From: Pedobacter schmidteae
GTDB lineage: Bacteria; Bacteroidota; Bacteroidia; Sphingobacteriales; Sphingobacteriaceae
NCBI RefSeq assembly: GCF_900564155.1
Contig: NZ_LS999839.1
Location: 617,097 to 681,096 of the forward strand
DNA length: 64,000 nt
Direction of reading: 5' to 3'
Shown: positions 52,409 through 61,838 of the stretch, piece after piece
Layout of the letters: every line of letters begins with the position of its first letter
Numbering within the stretch: the stretch's first letter is position 1
Program-made: the position numbers and the translations under genes
The notes under the pieces: model-generated
The model's input: the letters and a program-made list of their open reading frames with translations, nothing else
Database searches by the model: none
Told to the model about the DNA's origin: nothing

Positions 52409-53278
52409 ATGGAAAATAATAAAGAAATAAATGCATTGATAAAACTGCTTGATGATCCTGACCAGGAGGTATTTCAACAGGTAGAAAAACGCCTGCTTGA
52501 ATATGGCCCTCAGGTTGTTGATTTCCTGGAAACAGAATGGGAACATTCGCTTGACACCCTACTTCAGGAACGCATCGAGAATATTGTTCACAAAATCCAA
52601 TTTCAAAGTGTAAGAGAAGACCTCAATTTATGGTATCAGAGTGGAGCGTTCGACCTGCTGCAAGGCGCACTGGTGATCAACCGCTATCAATATCCCGACC
52701 TGGACGAACAAAAGCTCATTCTACAGATAGAGGAAATAAAACGCGAAATATGGATGGGATTACAATATGAAATGAGCTCCATCGAAAAAATCAAGCTCAT
52801 TAATCATGTGTTCTATAATGTTTATGGCTTTAGCGGCAATACTAAAAACCATCACGACCCTCAAAATTCTTATATCAGTCAGGTGCTGGAAAGTAAAAAA
52901 GGAAACCAAATCTCGTTGGCTATCATTTATTCCACCCTTGCGCAAAAACTGGACATTCCAGTTTATGGCGTAAATCTTCCACAACACTTTATACTCGGCT
53001 ATATTGACGAGAGCAAACGCGAAGACCATGAATTTGGCGTATTGTTTTATATCAACGCCTTTAATAAAGGCGCCATCTTTGGAAAACACGACGTGGATCA
53101 ATTTCTTCGTCAGCTGAACCTCGATCCTCTCCCAGGCTTTTATGCGCCGTGTAGTAATGTCGAAATCATCAGAAGGATTATCCGCAATCTCGTTTCGGCT
53201 TACGAAAATCTGGGATCTACAGAAAAGGTAGAAGAGCTGAAACAGCTACAAGAAATCCTGAGCGGCGACAATCTATAA
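52409..53278 (+). CDS. SirB1-like transglutaminase-like domain protein
   Basis: 289 residues, cytosolic. The central part matches the SirB1 N-terminal (transglutaminase-like) family: KIKLINHVFYNVYGFSGN, then DPQNSYISQVLESKKGNQISLAIIYSTLAQKLDIPVYGVNLPQHFILGY. The usual catalytic Cys of transglutaminases (GxPxSL region) appears replaced by Ser/Gln in KGNQISLAIIY, so enzymatic activity is doubtful, as in other SirB1 homologues. It ends 6 bp inside the convergent hydrolase gene. Confidence 0.83.
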   Translation: MENNKEINALIKLLDDPDQEVFQQVEKRLLEYGPQVVDFLETEWEHSLDTLLQERIENIVHKIQFQSVREDLNLWYQSGAFDLLQGALVINRYQYPDLDEQKLILQIEEIKREIWMGLQYEMSSIEKIKLINHVFYNVYGFSGNTKNHHDPQNSYISQVLESKKGNQISLAIIYSTLAQKLDIPVYGVNLPQHFILGYIDESKREDHEFGVLFYINAFNKGAIFGKHDVDQFLRQLNLDPLPGFYAPCSNVEIIRRIIRNLVSAYENLGSTEKVEELKQLQEILSGDNL

Positions 53279-54196
53279 AAATTTATTGGCTTTCATCCAG
53301 GCTCCAAGCGCCTTGAACCAATCCTCGGTAGTGGTCTTATTTTTTAAACCAAAGCCATGTCCACCGCCTTGATAAATATGTAACTCTGCTTTTACACCTG
53401 CTTTCACCAGGGCCTGATTAAACAAAATGCTGTTTTCTACCGGAACCGCTTTATCATCGTTCGCATGTACCAGAAAAGTCGGCGGGGTTTGAGCATTTAT
53501 GCCTAATTCATTTGAAAAATACTTTACCTTTTCTTCCGACGGCGCTGTACCTATAAGATTTTTCTTCGATCCGCCATGGGTAGCAGAACCAAAAGTAATT
53601 ACAGGATATATAAGAATAGAAAAATCGGGTCTTAAACTGATTTGCTTTTCATTGGCTATCTTCACATCGTTGTAATGAACAGTTAAGGAAGAGGCCAGGT
53701 GCCCGCCGGCCGAAAACCCCATTATACCTATCCTGGCAGGGTCTATCTTCCATTTACCCGCATTGGAGCGAACCATGTATATGGCCTGCTCCGCATCTTG
53801 CAGAGGGCCAAAGGCAGGATCGGTCATGATTTGATCGGAGGGCAAACGATATTTTAGGACGAAAGCCGTTACCCCAATTTCATTAAATCTTTTGGCCACA
53901 TCGTATCCCTCGTGGGTAATCGCTAAAATACTGTATCCACCTCCGGGACAAATGATCACTGCTGCACCATTAGCTTTTTCCCTGGCCGGTAAAAAAACAC
54001 TAAGCGTAGGTTGCGAAACTTTGCTTACCCTGCTTATGCCATCGGCACCAGTTGCCACGTTTTCAACATAGTCTACAGGTATACTTTTGGCATCCGGGAT
54101 CGCTCCCGGATACAAATTAATCACCTCCTGTGCGTCCGACACCAAACTCCCGGTAGATAATAAAACCATTATACATGCGATTACGTGATTCTTCAT
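53273..54196 (-). CDS. Exported alpha/beta hydrolase (BD-FAE/acetylesterase-like)
   Basis: 307 residues with a signal peptide (about 1-22). The oxyanion segment is IICPGGGYSILA, the nucleophile elbow GFSAGGH, the acid region LVHANDDKAVPVENS and the His YQGGGHGFG, so the Ser-Asp-His triad is intact. The pattern AIPDAKSIPVDYVEN...GISRVSKVSQPTL fits secreted esterases of the acetyl-xylan-like or carbohydrate-esterase group. It is probably periplasmic. It lies 1 bp after prfB, so may be co-transcribed with it. Confidence 0.9.
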   Translation of the reverse strand: MKNHVIACIMVLLSTGSLVSDAQEVINLYPGAIPDAKSIPVDYVENVATGADGISRVSKVSQPTLSVFLPAREKANGAAVIICPGGGYSILAITHEGYDVAKRFNEIGVTAFVLKYRLPSDQIMTDPAFGPLQDAEQAIYMVRSNAGKWKIDPARIGIMGFSAGGHLASSLTVHYNDVKIANEKQISLRPDFSILIYPVITFGSATHGGSKKNLIGTAPSEEKVKYFSNELGINAQTPPTFLVHANDDKAVPVENSILFNQALVKAGVKAELHIYQGGGHGFGLKNKTTTEDWFKALGAWMKANKFL

Positions 54197-54197
54197 T

Positions 54198-55272
54198 TTA
54201 GAACTCCATTAAATATGCTTTCAAAAAGTCATTCAGCTCACCGTCCAATACAGCCTGCGGGTTTGACGACTGAAAGTTTGTCCGGTGATCTTTTACCCTG
54301 CGGTCGTCCAGCACATAACTTCTGATCTGCGACCCCCATTCAATTTTCTTTTTATTCCCCTCAATCAATGCTGTAGCTTCCATCCTTTTACGCATTTCTG
54401 CCTCGTACAATTGAGATTTCAGCAAACGGATTGCATTTTCTTTATTCTGCAGCTGCGATCTCGATTCCTGATTTTTTATAATGATACCCGATGGCTTGTG
54501 GTATAAGCGTACCGCGGTTTCAACCTTATTTACATTTTGTCCACCCGCACCACCCGAGCGAAAAGTTTCAAACTCAATCTCCGAATCTTTTACCTCTATC
54601 TCGATGGTATCATCTACCAAGGGATAAACATATACCGATGCAAATGAAGTATGCCTGCGGGCATTAGAATCAAAAGGCGAAATACGGACCAACCGATGTA
54701 CGCCATTCTCCCCCTTTAAATATCCGTAAGCAAACTCTCCCGAAAACTGAAGGGTAACAGTTTTTACCCCCGCAATCTCCCCTTCCTGGTAATCCTGCTC
54801 TGTAATTTTATATCCATTCTTTTCTCCCCACATCAAGTACATCCGCATCAACATATATGCCCAATCGCAACTTTCGGTACCACCCGCCCCTGCAGTAATC
54901 TGCATTACGGCCGGCAATTGATCTTCCTTATTTTTGAGCATATTTTTTAGCTCCAGATCTTCAATTGCTTTCAGACAAAGCGCATATTGCTCCTCCATTT
55001 CTTCCTCAGTAGCATCTCCGCTTTGTAAAAAATCAAAAAGCACCTGTGTATCCTCCAATAGCGCGTTGGCTTTTTGCCAGGCATCGGTCCATACTTTTTT
55101 AGAATTGATTTCAGCAATATGTTTTTCTGCCTTTTTAGGATCATCCCAAAAGTTGGGTTGCAGGGTAAGTTCCTGCTCTATACGAATATCTTCCAGTCGG
55201 TTTTCGACGTCAAAGATACCTCCTCAGCGACGCTACTCTGTCCCTTAAATCCTGAATTTGTTCTTTTGTCAT
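54198..55272 (-). CDS. prfB: Peptide chain release factor 2 with programmed +1 frameshift
   Basis: The gene needs a +1 frameshift. Frame 0 starts at ATG 55272 and gives [20 protein letters not shown], then meets TGA at 55212-55210. The site is AGGAGG-TAT-CTT-TGA-C: an SD-like hexamer, the slippery CTT and an in-frame TGA. Skipping base 55212 continues with [24 protein letters not shown] and runs to 54198 (about 357 residues in all). RF2 signatures are the SPF anticodon tripeptide (RISPFDSN) and GGQ ([11 protein letters not shown]). RF2 thus autoregulates its own synthesis. Calling the start at 55058 would lose the N-terminus. Confidence 0.96.
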
Positions 55273-55298
55273 AACCACAAATATAGGATATAAAATAA

Positions 55299-55333
55299 AA
55301 CAGGCCATATCAATTTAAATGATACGGCCTGTT
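55299..55333 (-). terminator. Intrinsic terminator after the DUF937-like gene
   Basis: Arms 55299-55312 and 55320-55333 pair over 14 bp with one wobble on the minus strand, with a 7-nt loop and T-rich sequence after. It lies 20 bp past the DUF937-like stop and 26 bp before prfB. Confidence 0.75.
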
Positions 55334-55353
55334 TATAAAATTATGCTGTTCCC

Positions 55354-55857
55354 TTAGTTAAAAAGTCCCTTCAGTTTATCCATTATTCCATCGTCCTTAC
55401 CATCTCCATTTACATCTGTCTTTTCAGTAAACATCCTGGTCACGTCGGAAAGGTCAAACTTCCCATCCGGACCTGAAACTTTACTAATTACATCCTGAAT
55501 ATTGAAAGAGCTATCATTGGGATCATTCGTTTTATTAACCAGTTTTCCTACAATCGACGGAATAACCGAAGCCGCAATATTTTTAGCGGTGTCCATATTA
55601 ATGCCCATAGCGGCAAGTTTATCTGTAAAACCCGATGCTGCCTCTTGGGCAACCGCGCTACCTTCGGCATTGCCTCCTTTAAAAGCATCTACCAGATTAC
55701 CGATATTTCCTGATGACAATTGTTGTTTGAGCGCGTCAATAATAGAACCCGAAGCCGCAGAAATGGCCGCCTCATTTTTTTCGTTCGGCACTTCACTATT
55801 GTTCACAATAGCATCCTGAACATTTTCCTTTACCAATTGATTTAAATTTTCTAACAT
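55354..55857 (-). CDS. DUF937-like protein
   Basis: 167 residues, no signal. Repeated alanine/serine-rich helices (AAISAASGSIIDALKQQL, GFTDKLAAMGINMDTAKNIAASVIPSIVGKLVNK) resemble DUF937 (YidB-like) proteins. The C-terminal third is acidic, with DVNGDGKDDG, a calcium-loop-like DxNxDxxxD run. Function unknown. It is a single gene between prfB and pgi, divergent from pgi. Confidence 0.72.
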   Translation of the reverse strand: MLENLNQLVKENVQDAIVNNSEVPNEKNEAAISAASGSIIDALKQQLSSGNIGNLVDAFKGGNAEGSAVAQEAASGFTDKLAAMGINMDTAKNIAASVIPSIVGKLVNKTNDPNDSSFNIQDVISKVSGPDGKFDLSDVTRMFTEKTDVNGDGKDDGIMDKLKGLFN

Positions 55858-55918
55858 AGGTGTTTTTTTAAAGGTTTTACTATCTTGTATCGTTGATTAA
55901 ATATAACATTTTTTTACT

Positions 55919-57565
55919 ATGCTTCCTACAATAAATTTCACAGAAACCTCTGCGTATAAATACCTTGCCGACCATTTCATCGACATCAACAAGAAAAGTC
56001 TGAAAGAACTTTTTGCTGAAGATGAAGGCCGCTTTGAGAAGTTTTCCCTGCTATTTGAAGATATCCTTGTTGATTATTCAAAAAACAGAATTGACGATAC
56101 CACCATTGCCTTGCTGATACAACTGGCCAGGGAGTGTAAGCTCGACGAAGCCATTAAGGCGATGTTTGAGGGAGAAAAAATCAACCAAACAGAAGGCCGG
56201 CAAGTACTTCACATTGCTTTACGCAACCAAAGCAATCAGGAGATTCTTGTTGACGGCAAAGATGTAATGCCTGAAGTAAACAAAGTGCTGGATAAAATGG
56301 AGAAGTTTAGTAACCAGGTGATTTCCGGTAATTGGAAAGGTTACACCGGAAAGGCAATTACCGATGTAGTGAATATTGGTATCGGAGGTTCTGATCTGGG
56401 CCCCGTTATGGTTACCGAGGCCTTAAAAGCATATAAAAACCACCTCAATATGCATTTTGTTTCCAACATCGATGGAACACATATTGCCGAAACCCTAAAA
56501 AAAGTCAATCCGGAAACCACACTTTTCCTGATCGCATCCAAAACATTTACCACCCAGGAAACCATGACCAATGCCAATACGGCACGTGACTGGTTCTTGG
56601 AAAACGGGGCTAAAAAAGAAGATATCGCCAAACACTTTGCAGCCTTATCAACCAATGCAAAGGATGTATCGGCTTTTGGTATTGATACCGACAACATGTT
56701 CGAATTCTGGGATTGGGTTGGTGGCAGATACTCCTTATGGAGTGCCATAGGCCTGCCTATTGCCCTCAGCATAGGATATGACAATTTTAAACAATTACTG
56801 GCCGGGGCCCATGCTGCAGATCAGCATTTTGAAAGCGCCGAATTCGAAATCAATATACCGGTAATACTGGCCTTGATTGGTGTATGGTATATCAATTTCT
56901 TTGATGCCGAAACCCAGGCTATCCTTCCTTACGATCAATACATGCACCGTTTTGCCGCTTACTTCCAGCAAGGCGATATGGAAAGTAATGGAAAACATGT
57001 AGATCGCAACGGAAATGATGTGGCATACGAAACCGGTCCTATCATCTGGGGCGAACCCGGAACCAATGGCCAACATGCCTTCTATCAGCTCATTCACCAG
57101 GGTACACGCATCATACCATGCGATTTTATTGCCCCCGCCCAAAGCCTTAATCCCATAGGAAACCATCATCCTATTCTACTTTCTAACTTCTTTGCGCAAA
57201 CCGAAGCGCTGATGAACGGAAAAACCAAAGAACAGGTGGTTGCTGAACTCAAAAAAGAGGGAAAATCAGATACAGAGATAGAAAAACTGGCTCCTTTTAA
57301 AGTATTTGAAGGCAACAGGCCAACCAATTCTATCCTGTTGAAAAAAGTAACTCCTTTTAGCCTTGGAAACCTGATTGCCATATATGAACACAAAATATTT
57401 GTACAGGGCATCATCTGGAATATTTTCAGTTTCGATCAATGGGGTGTAGAACTAGGGAAACAACTGGCAAAAAGCATCTTACCAGAACTGGATGGCGATG
57501 CAATGGTAAGCTCACATGATGGCTCTACAAATGGACTTATCAACCAGTACAAGGGCTGGAGGTAA
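55919..57565 (+). CDS. pgi: Glucose-6-phosphate isomerase
   Basis: 548 residues, the length of bacterial PGI. Signatures are [48 protein letters not shown], and [19 protein letters not shown] with catalytic Glu and His. The C-terminal [12 protein letters not shown] and GLINQYK (catalytic Lys) are kept. It interconverts glucose-6-phosphate and fructose-6-phosphate in the cytosol. It is a single plus-strand gene. Confidence 0.96.
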   Translation: MLPTINFTETSAYKYLADHFIDINKKSLKELFAEDEGRFEKFSLLFEDILVDYSKNRIDDTTIALLIQLARECKLDEAIKAMFEGEKINQTEGRQVLHIALRNQSNQEILVDGKDVMPEVNKVLDKMEKFSNQVISGNWKGYTGKAITDVVNIGIGGSDLGPVMVTEALKAYKNHLNMHFVSNIDGTHIAETLKKVNPETTLFLIASKTFTTQETMTNANTARDWFLENGAKKEDIAKHFAALSTNAKDVSAFGIDTDNMFEFWDWVGGRYSLWSAIGLPIALSIGYDNFKQLLAGAHAADQHFESAEFEINIPVILALIGVWYINFFDAETQAILPYDQYMHRFAAYFQQGDMESNGKHVDRNGNDVAYETGPIIWGEPGTNGQHAFYQLIHQGTRIIPCDFIAPAQSLNPIGNHHPILLSNFFAQTEALMNGKTKEQVVAELKKEGKSDTEIEKLAPFKVFEGNRPTNSILLKKVTPFSLGNLIAIYEHKIFVQGIIWNIFSFDQWGVELGKQLAKSILPELDGDAMVSSHDGSTNGLINQYKGWR

Positions 57566-57577
57566 ACAAAATGTTAC

Positions 57578-57600
57578 TTAATTCGTCATTAGTGAATTAA
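57578..57600 (+). terminator. Possible weak terminator after pgi
   Basis: TTAATTC / GAATTAA (7-bp AT-rich stem) is followed by ACTTTTT. A second hairpin, CCTGCATAA / TTATGCAGG (57650-57682), lies further on without a T-run. The rest of 57566-57747 has no recognised gene. Confidence 0.35.
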
Positions 57601-57747
57601 ACTTTTTAAAACTTATTTTGTTCTAACACAATAAATTAAACAAAAGAAACCTGCATAATTTATGGAAATTACTTTATGCAGGCATCTTATTGTTATAAGA
57701 ACAATAAAATGATCTTTTAATTTATAAAAAGCTTAAAAAACACACTT

Positions 57748-58278
57748 ATGAAGACAATTAGAAATATTTTTATAGCAGCATCACTACTCTTTACCATTCA
57801 GGTAAATGCACAAACTGATAAAGAGACAACTATAAGGATCATCAACAATCAAAACTTTGTGTTCAATGCCACTTCCGCAATGCCTATGGCAAATTATGAA
57901 GTAAACAAAGTATTGAGCAGGTTACCAGGCGGTGGCGGAGGTGGAATGATCCAGCTCACTGGCTCGCAATATCAATTGACTGTAACCAAGGATAGCATTG
58001 AGGCTTATCTTCCTTACTATGGGAGGGCATATACTGCAACCATGAATCCGGATGATTCGGGCATTAAGTTCAAATCCAAAGATTTTAAATACAAAGCCGA
58101 CAAAAAGAAAAAAGGAGCCTGGATCATGACCATGAATTTTAAGGACACCAAAGACGCGCAATCTATGACCTTAAATGTTTCAGAAAATGGTTATGCTACA
58201 CTGAATGTCAACAGCAATAACAGGCAACCCATATCATTTAATGGCTACCTGAGCGAGCCTAAGGAAAAAAAGAAATAA
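57748..58278 (+). CDS. DUF4251 family exported protein
   Basis: 176 residues with a signal peptide (about 1-20, VNAQ). The body matches DUF4251, a Bacteroidota family of small periplasmic beta-rich proteins: QNFVFNATSAMPM near the start, LTGSQYQLTVTKDSIEAYLPYYGRAYTA in the centre and a Lys-rich tail. A Gly run (GGGGGGM near 56-62) sits before the first core strand. Function unknown. It is a single gene ending at a strong terminator. Confidence 0.85.
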   Translation: MKTIRNIFIAASLLFTIQVNAQTDKETTIRIINNQNFVFNATSAMPMANYEVNKVLSRLPGGGGGGMIQLTGSQYQLTVTKDSIEAYLPYYGRAYTATMNPDDSGIKFKSKDFKYKADKKKKGAWIMTMNFKDTKDAQSMTLNVSENGYATLNVNSNNRQPISFNGYLSEPKEKKK

Positions 58279-58299
58279 AGTCGAGATGACAAGTTACAT

Positions 58300-58336
58300 A
58301 AAAAAGCAGCCGTATAAATTATACGGCTGCTTTTTT
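58300..58336. terminator. Bidirectional intrinsic terminator after the DUF4251 gene
   Basis: A perfect 16-bp stem (AAAAAAGCAGCCGTAT with its complement) and a 5-nt loop. The A and T runs on both ends serve both the DUF4251 gene and the convergent cyclotransferase gene. Confidence 0.9.
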
Positions 58337-58355
58337 ATGCTTTATTTTTTTGCCA

Positions 58356-59450
58356 TTACTTTTTAGGCTGCAGTTTCACTTCAAACATATGTGGCCATTT
58401 CTTGCCGGTTACAAACAGTCTTTTTCCAGCCTTATCCCAGGCAATCCCATTTAGCACATTATTTGCTTTGGCATCTTCATCTTTAAAATAATCTGCAGGT
58501 AGTAAGCCCGAAAAATCAATCTGCTTTTCAATCACACCTGTCTTAGGGTCAATCACCACGATAATATTTTTGGTATACACATTGGCATAAATCTTCCCAT
58601 CGATATATTCCAGTTCATTCAAGGCATCTACCGGCCCGTTATTGTCATATACCACAATTGAACTTTCTTCCTTGTAAGTATCCTTGTTCAGGAACCATAT
58701 TTTATTGGTACCATCTGATTTGATCAATTGATTGCCATCAAAACAAAGGCCCCAGCCCTCCATACTTGCCTGATAAGGAAAGGTAGATAACTGTTTAAAC
58801 GATTTGGCATCAAATACCAACCCCAAACGGTCCCTCCAGGTCAACATCACTACTTTATCACCCACCAGGCTCGATCCTTCCCCAAAATATTTGTCATCCA
58901 GTTTAATCTGTTGTAAAACTTTTCCCGATTTTATATCCACCCAGCGCAAGGTAGAATGTTGTTCCTGCCCGGTACTTTCTAAAAACCGTCCACCATGGTA
59001 TTCCAGTCCTTGTGTGTAGGCCGAGGTATCATGAGGCATGGTATTTACCACCTGATAACCATACAGCGCTGGCCTTACAGCCGACTTAAGCTCTATATTT
59101 ATCGTTAAAGTGTCTTTGGTTACTCCATTATCAACAATCGCAGTAATCAACTTATAGCCCAACGAAAGTCCGGATGTAGCAATCGTAATTCCTTCGGCAT
59201 TATCCTTCTTCCCAACTTCTTTCCCATCAACAAGGTAAGTTGCCCCGGTTATTTTTGCTCCTTCAGAAACGTCCAGGGCAACCTTCACCTCATCCCCAAG
59301 CCCAAAAGCCTGACCTTGTTCGGGCAATTTAAAAGAAAAAGCAGGGGATGTCGACTTCTCTTTACAGGAAATCATAAACAATAAACTAAATAACAAACCT
59401 ATAACAGGCATCGTGCTACTATATGTATTTTTAACTTGGCCAAAATGCAT
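58356..59450 (-). CDS. Glutaminyl-peptide cyclotransferase family lipoprotein
   Basis: About 364 residues from ATG 59450; ATG 59411 is possible and would avoid overlap with yraN. The lipobox is FMISC. An N-terminal Ig-like part is followed by a beta-propeller with the plant-type glutaminyl cyclase pattern: PHDTSAYTQGLEYHGGRFLESTGQ, LTWRDRLGLVFDAKS, GWGLCFDGNQLIKSDGT, ELEYIDGKIYANVY and LNGIAWDKAGKRLFVTGK. It would convert N-terminal Gln to pyroglutamate on exported proteins. It overlaps yraN by about 20 bp if the longer start is used. Confidence 0.85.
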   Translation of the reverse strand: MHFGQVKNTYSSTMPVIGLLFSLLFMISCKEKSTSPAFSFKLPEQGQAFGLGDEVKVALDVSEGAKITGATYLVDGKEVGKKDNAEGITIATSGLSLGYKLITAIVDNGVTKDTLTINIELKSAVRPALYGYQVVNTMPHDTSAYTQGLEYHGGRFLESTGQEQHSTLRWVDIKSGKVLQQIKLDDKYFGEGSSLVGDKVVMLTWRDRLGLVFDAKSFKQLSTFPYQASMEGWGLCFDGNQLIKSDGTNKIWFLNKDTYKEESSIVVYDNNGPVDALNELEYIDGKIYANVYTKNIIVVIDPKTGVIEKQIDFSGLLPADYFKDEDAKANNVLNGIAWDKAGKRLFVTGKKWPHMFEVKLQPKK

Positions 59451-59793
59451 CTTCAATATGATTAATTTTATAAAGGTGTTTATTTTCGAAAACAATTGCA
59501 ATAATATCAAAACGAATCTCGCCCTGATGCCGGGTCATTTCGATATAAGCTGATGAGGCAAACTCCAGTTGCTTCTCTTTCTTATAGCTCACAAAATCTT
59601 CTGGATGGCCATACTCAACAGAGCTTCGTGTTTTCACTTCCACAAAAATAATTGTTCCCTGCTGATCAGCGATCAGGTCAACTTCTGCCCTTCCACATCT
59701 CCAATTAGTATGCATGATCCGGTATCCCAGGTTTTCCAGATAAGCTGCTGCTATCTCTTCTCCTCTTTTACCCAAATCGTTGTGTACTGCCAT
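59431..59793 (-). CDS. YraN family (UPF0102) endonuclease-like protein
   Basis: 120 residues. The conserved pattern GKRGEEIAAAYLENLGY, then NWRCGRAEVDLIADQQGTIIFVEVKTRSS, is a PD-(D/E)xK nuclease core with D in EVDLI and ExK in FVEVKTR. It is a widespread family, probably in DNA or RNA processing; the exact role is unknown. It lies 2 bp after dnaG. Confidence 0.92.
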   Translation of the reverse strand: MAVHNDLGKRGEEIAAAYLENLGYRIMHTNWRCGRAEVDLIADQQGTIIFVEVKTRSSVEYGHPEDFVSYKKEKQLEFASSAYIEMTRHQGEIRFDIIAIVFENKHLYKINHIEDAFWPS

Positions 59794-59795
59794 GT

Positions 59796-61781
59796 TTACT
59801 TCAAGATTGTAATGCCTAGGTGTTTAGATATTTCTCTTTCGACCGCCTTCATTGTTACAAACCTTTGCATCAGGATCTCGAGGTTTACAGGGTCAGCTTC
59901 CGCTTTAATCTCATTAGAAATATTAGTCAATATTCCGGCTATCTTTGTTTTTTTCAGATGAAACAGCCCACCCAAAATAGTGGCTTTCAGATTTACGGTT
60001 TCATCTCTTACGTAAATATTATGTTTATTTTCCCAATTCTCGCTCAGGATATAAGGTGATGTAGAAAGCGTAATGGCCAGTTCGGCTATCTGCCGGTCCC
60101 GACTATTGATAAATTGACTGGCTACAGGCAAATGCCCATTTTCAATCTCTTCCCTGTAATTTTCAATAATGCTGTTACAAAGCTTATCTTCAAATACCAC
60201 GTCTGTCAGGTTCTGTATAATGAACGAGCCGATGTACATATTATCAATACCATCCCAGGTTACCAGTTCGTGTCCAAATGCCAATAGCAAACGTACAATT
60301 TCCTGCTCCTGAACCAAATCTTTACTCCCCTGCGCTACAGGTTCAGGTGCTTCATAAGGCCCCGAACTTTCAAACAGGTTATCTGGTGGCCCATCCTCAT
60401 ATGGCTGGTAAGCATTCTGGTGTTGCTGAAAAGACTGCGTTTGCGGACTTGGAGAGCTTCCCGAAGATTTCTTGAACTTTGCTATCCTCATTTTACTGAG
60501 TTCCGATAACAAGGTTCGTTCTTCAACCTGCAATAGGCTGCTGCATTCCCTGATAAAAACGGCCGCCTTAATCTCATCAGGAATCTTGGCAATACTTTCA
60601 ATAATATCCCTGATGATCCCAGCCCTTTTTATCGGATCGGTGCCAGCCTCTTTCAATAGGATGGTAGCCTTATACAGGATAAAATCCCGGCGGTTCTCTT
60701 CTATGTACTTTTTAAATTCACCCGATCCTACATGGTGCATATACGAATCCGGGTCATGACCGTCAGGAAAAAGAACAACCTTTACGTTTAATCCCTCTTC
60801 CAGAATCATGTCCAGTCCGCGCAACGAAGCCTTTATACCCGCAGCATCACCATCATAAAGAATAGTTACATTTTGTGTAAACCTCCCAATGAGTCTGATC
60901 TGCTCGGTTGTAAGCGAGGTACCTGATGAGGCCACCACATTTTCAATCCCTGCCTGATGTACAGCCAATACGTCGGCATATCCTTCAACCAGGTAACAGT
61001 TGTCTACATCCCTGATGGCCTTTTTGGCATGATACAATCCATAAAGCACGTTGGACTTATGGTAGATATCGCTTTCCGGAGAATTGACATATTTAGGAAC
61101 GTTTTTATCCGTCTTCAGTGTACGGCCACCAAAGCCAATAACCCGGCCGGTAAAATTATGAATAGGGAACAAAACCCGGCCACGGAACCTGTCATACAAT
61201 TTGCCCTTATCATTTCTGATGGCCAAACCTGTTTTCTCCAGGTATTCTTCTTTATGCCCTGCTCCTGTGGCACTCAAAATCAAAGCATCCCACGTATCAG
61301 GCGAATACCCAATCTGGAATTTCTTTAAAATATCTTCCCTGAACCCCCGCTCCTTAAAATAGCTTAGGCCAATTGCACGTCCATCATTACCTGTCCACAG
61401 TTCGTTTGAGAAATAGTTGGCGGCATATTCAGAAACAATATAAAGGCTTTCACGAGCATTTTGCGCTTCAATATTTTGTGGCGACTGTACCGTCTCCTCC
61501 ACCTCAATATTGTACTTATTGGCCAGGTATTTTAAGGCTTCAGGATAAGAATACTTTTCGTGGTCCATAATAAAATGGACCGAGTCTCCTCCCTTGCCAC
61601 AACCGAAGCATTTATAAATGCCTTTGGTTACCGAGACGTTAAATGAAGGGGTTTTCTCATTGTGAAAAGGGCAATTTCCGATTAAACTGGATCCACGCTT
61701 TTTCAGCGAAACAAAATCACCAACCACCTCCTCAATCCGGGCGGTGTCCATAATTTTGTTAATGGTATCCTGATTAATCAT
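59796..61781 (-). CDS. dnaG: DNA primase
   Basis: 661 residues. The N-terminal CHC2 zinc-binding motif is CPFHNEKTPSFNV...YKCFGCGKGGD. The catalytic core has YDRFRGRVLFPIHN and the TOPRIM segments LVEGYADVLAVHQAG (Glu) and TILYDGDAAG (DxD). A C-terminal helicase-interaction domain follows a Ser/Pro/Gln-rich linker (about 430-475). It makes RNA primers for replication. yraN follows directly. Confidence 0.96.
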   Translation of the reverse strand: MINQDTINKIMDTARIEEVVGDFVSLKKRGSSLIGNCPFHNEKTPSFNVSVTKGIYKCFGCGKGGDSVHFIMDHEKYSYPEALKYLANKYNIEVEETVQSPQNIEAQNARESLYIVSEYAANYFSNELWTGNDGRAIGLSYFKERGFREDILKKFQIGYSPDTWDALILSATGAGHKEEYLEKTGLAIRNDKGKLYDRFRGRVLFPIHNFTGRVIGFGGRTLKTDKNVPKYVNSPESDIYHKSNVLYGLYHAKKAIRDVDNCYLVEGYADVLAVHQAGIENVVASSGTSLTTEQIRLIGRFTQNVTILYDGDAAGIKASLRGLDMILEEGLNVKVVLFPDGHDPDSYMHHVGSGEFKKYIEENRRDFILYKATILLKEAGTDPIKRAGIIRDIIESIAKIPDEIKAAVFIRECSSLLQVEERTLLSELSKMRIAKFKKSSGSSPSPQTQSFQQHQNAYQPYEDGPPDNLFESSGPYEAPEPVAQGSKDLVQEQEIVRLLLAFGHELVTWDGIDNMYIGSFIIQNLTDVVFEDKLCNSIIENYREEIENGHLPVASQFINSRDRQIAELAITLSTSPYILSENWENKHNIYVRDETVNLKATILGGLFHLKKTKIAGILTNISNEIKAEADPVNLEILMQRFVTMKAVEREISKHLGITILK

Positions 61782-61838
61782 ATCTCCTGCTCTACTTTAA
61801 CTGATGTGACAAAGTTAATAAAAATATACCGCGGCAAG

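Noticed and set aside
55058..55058. Start of prfB at 55058
   Set aside because: It is an internal TTG. The true N-terminus lies upstream across the +1 frameshift site.
56341..56784. 147-codon minus-strand ORF inside pgi
   Set aside because: Shadow of a conserved enzyme; no recognisable protein features.
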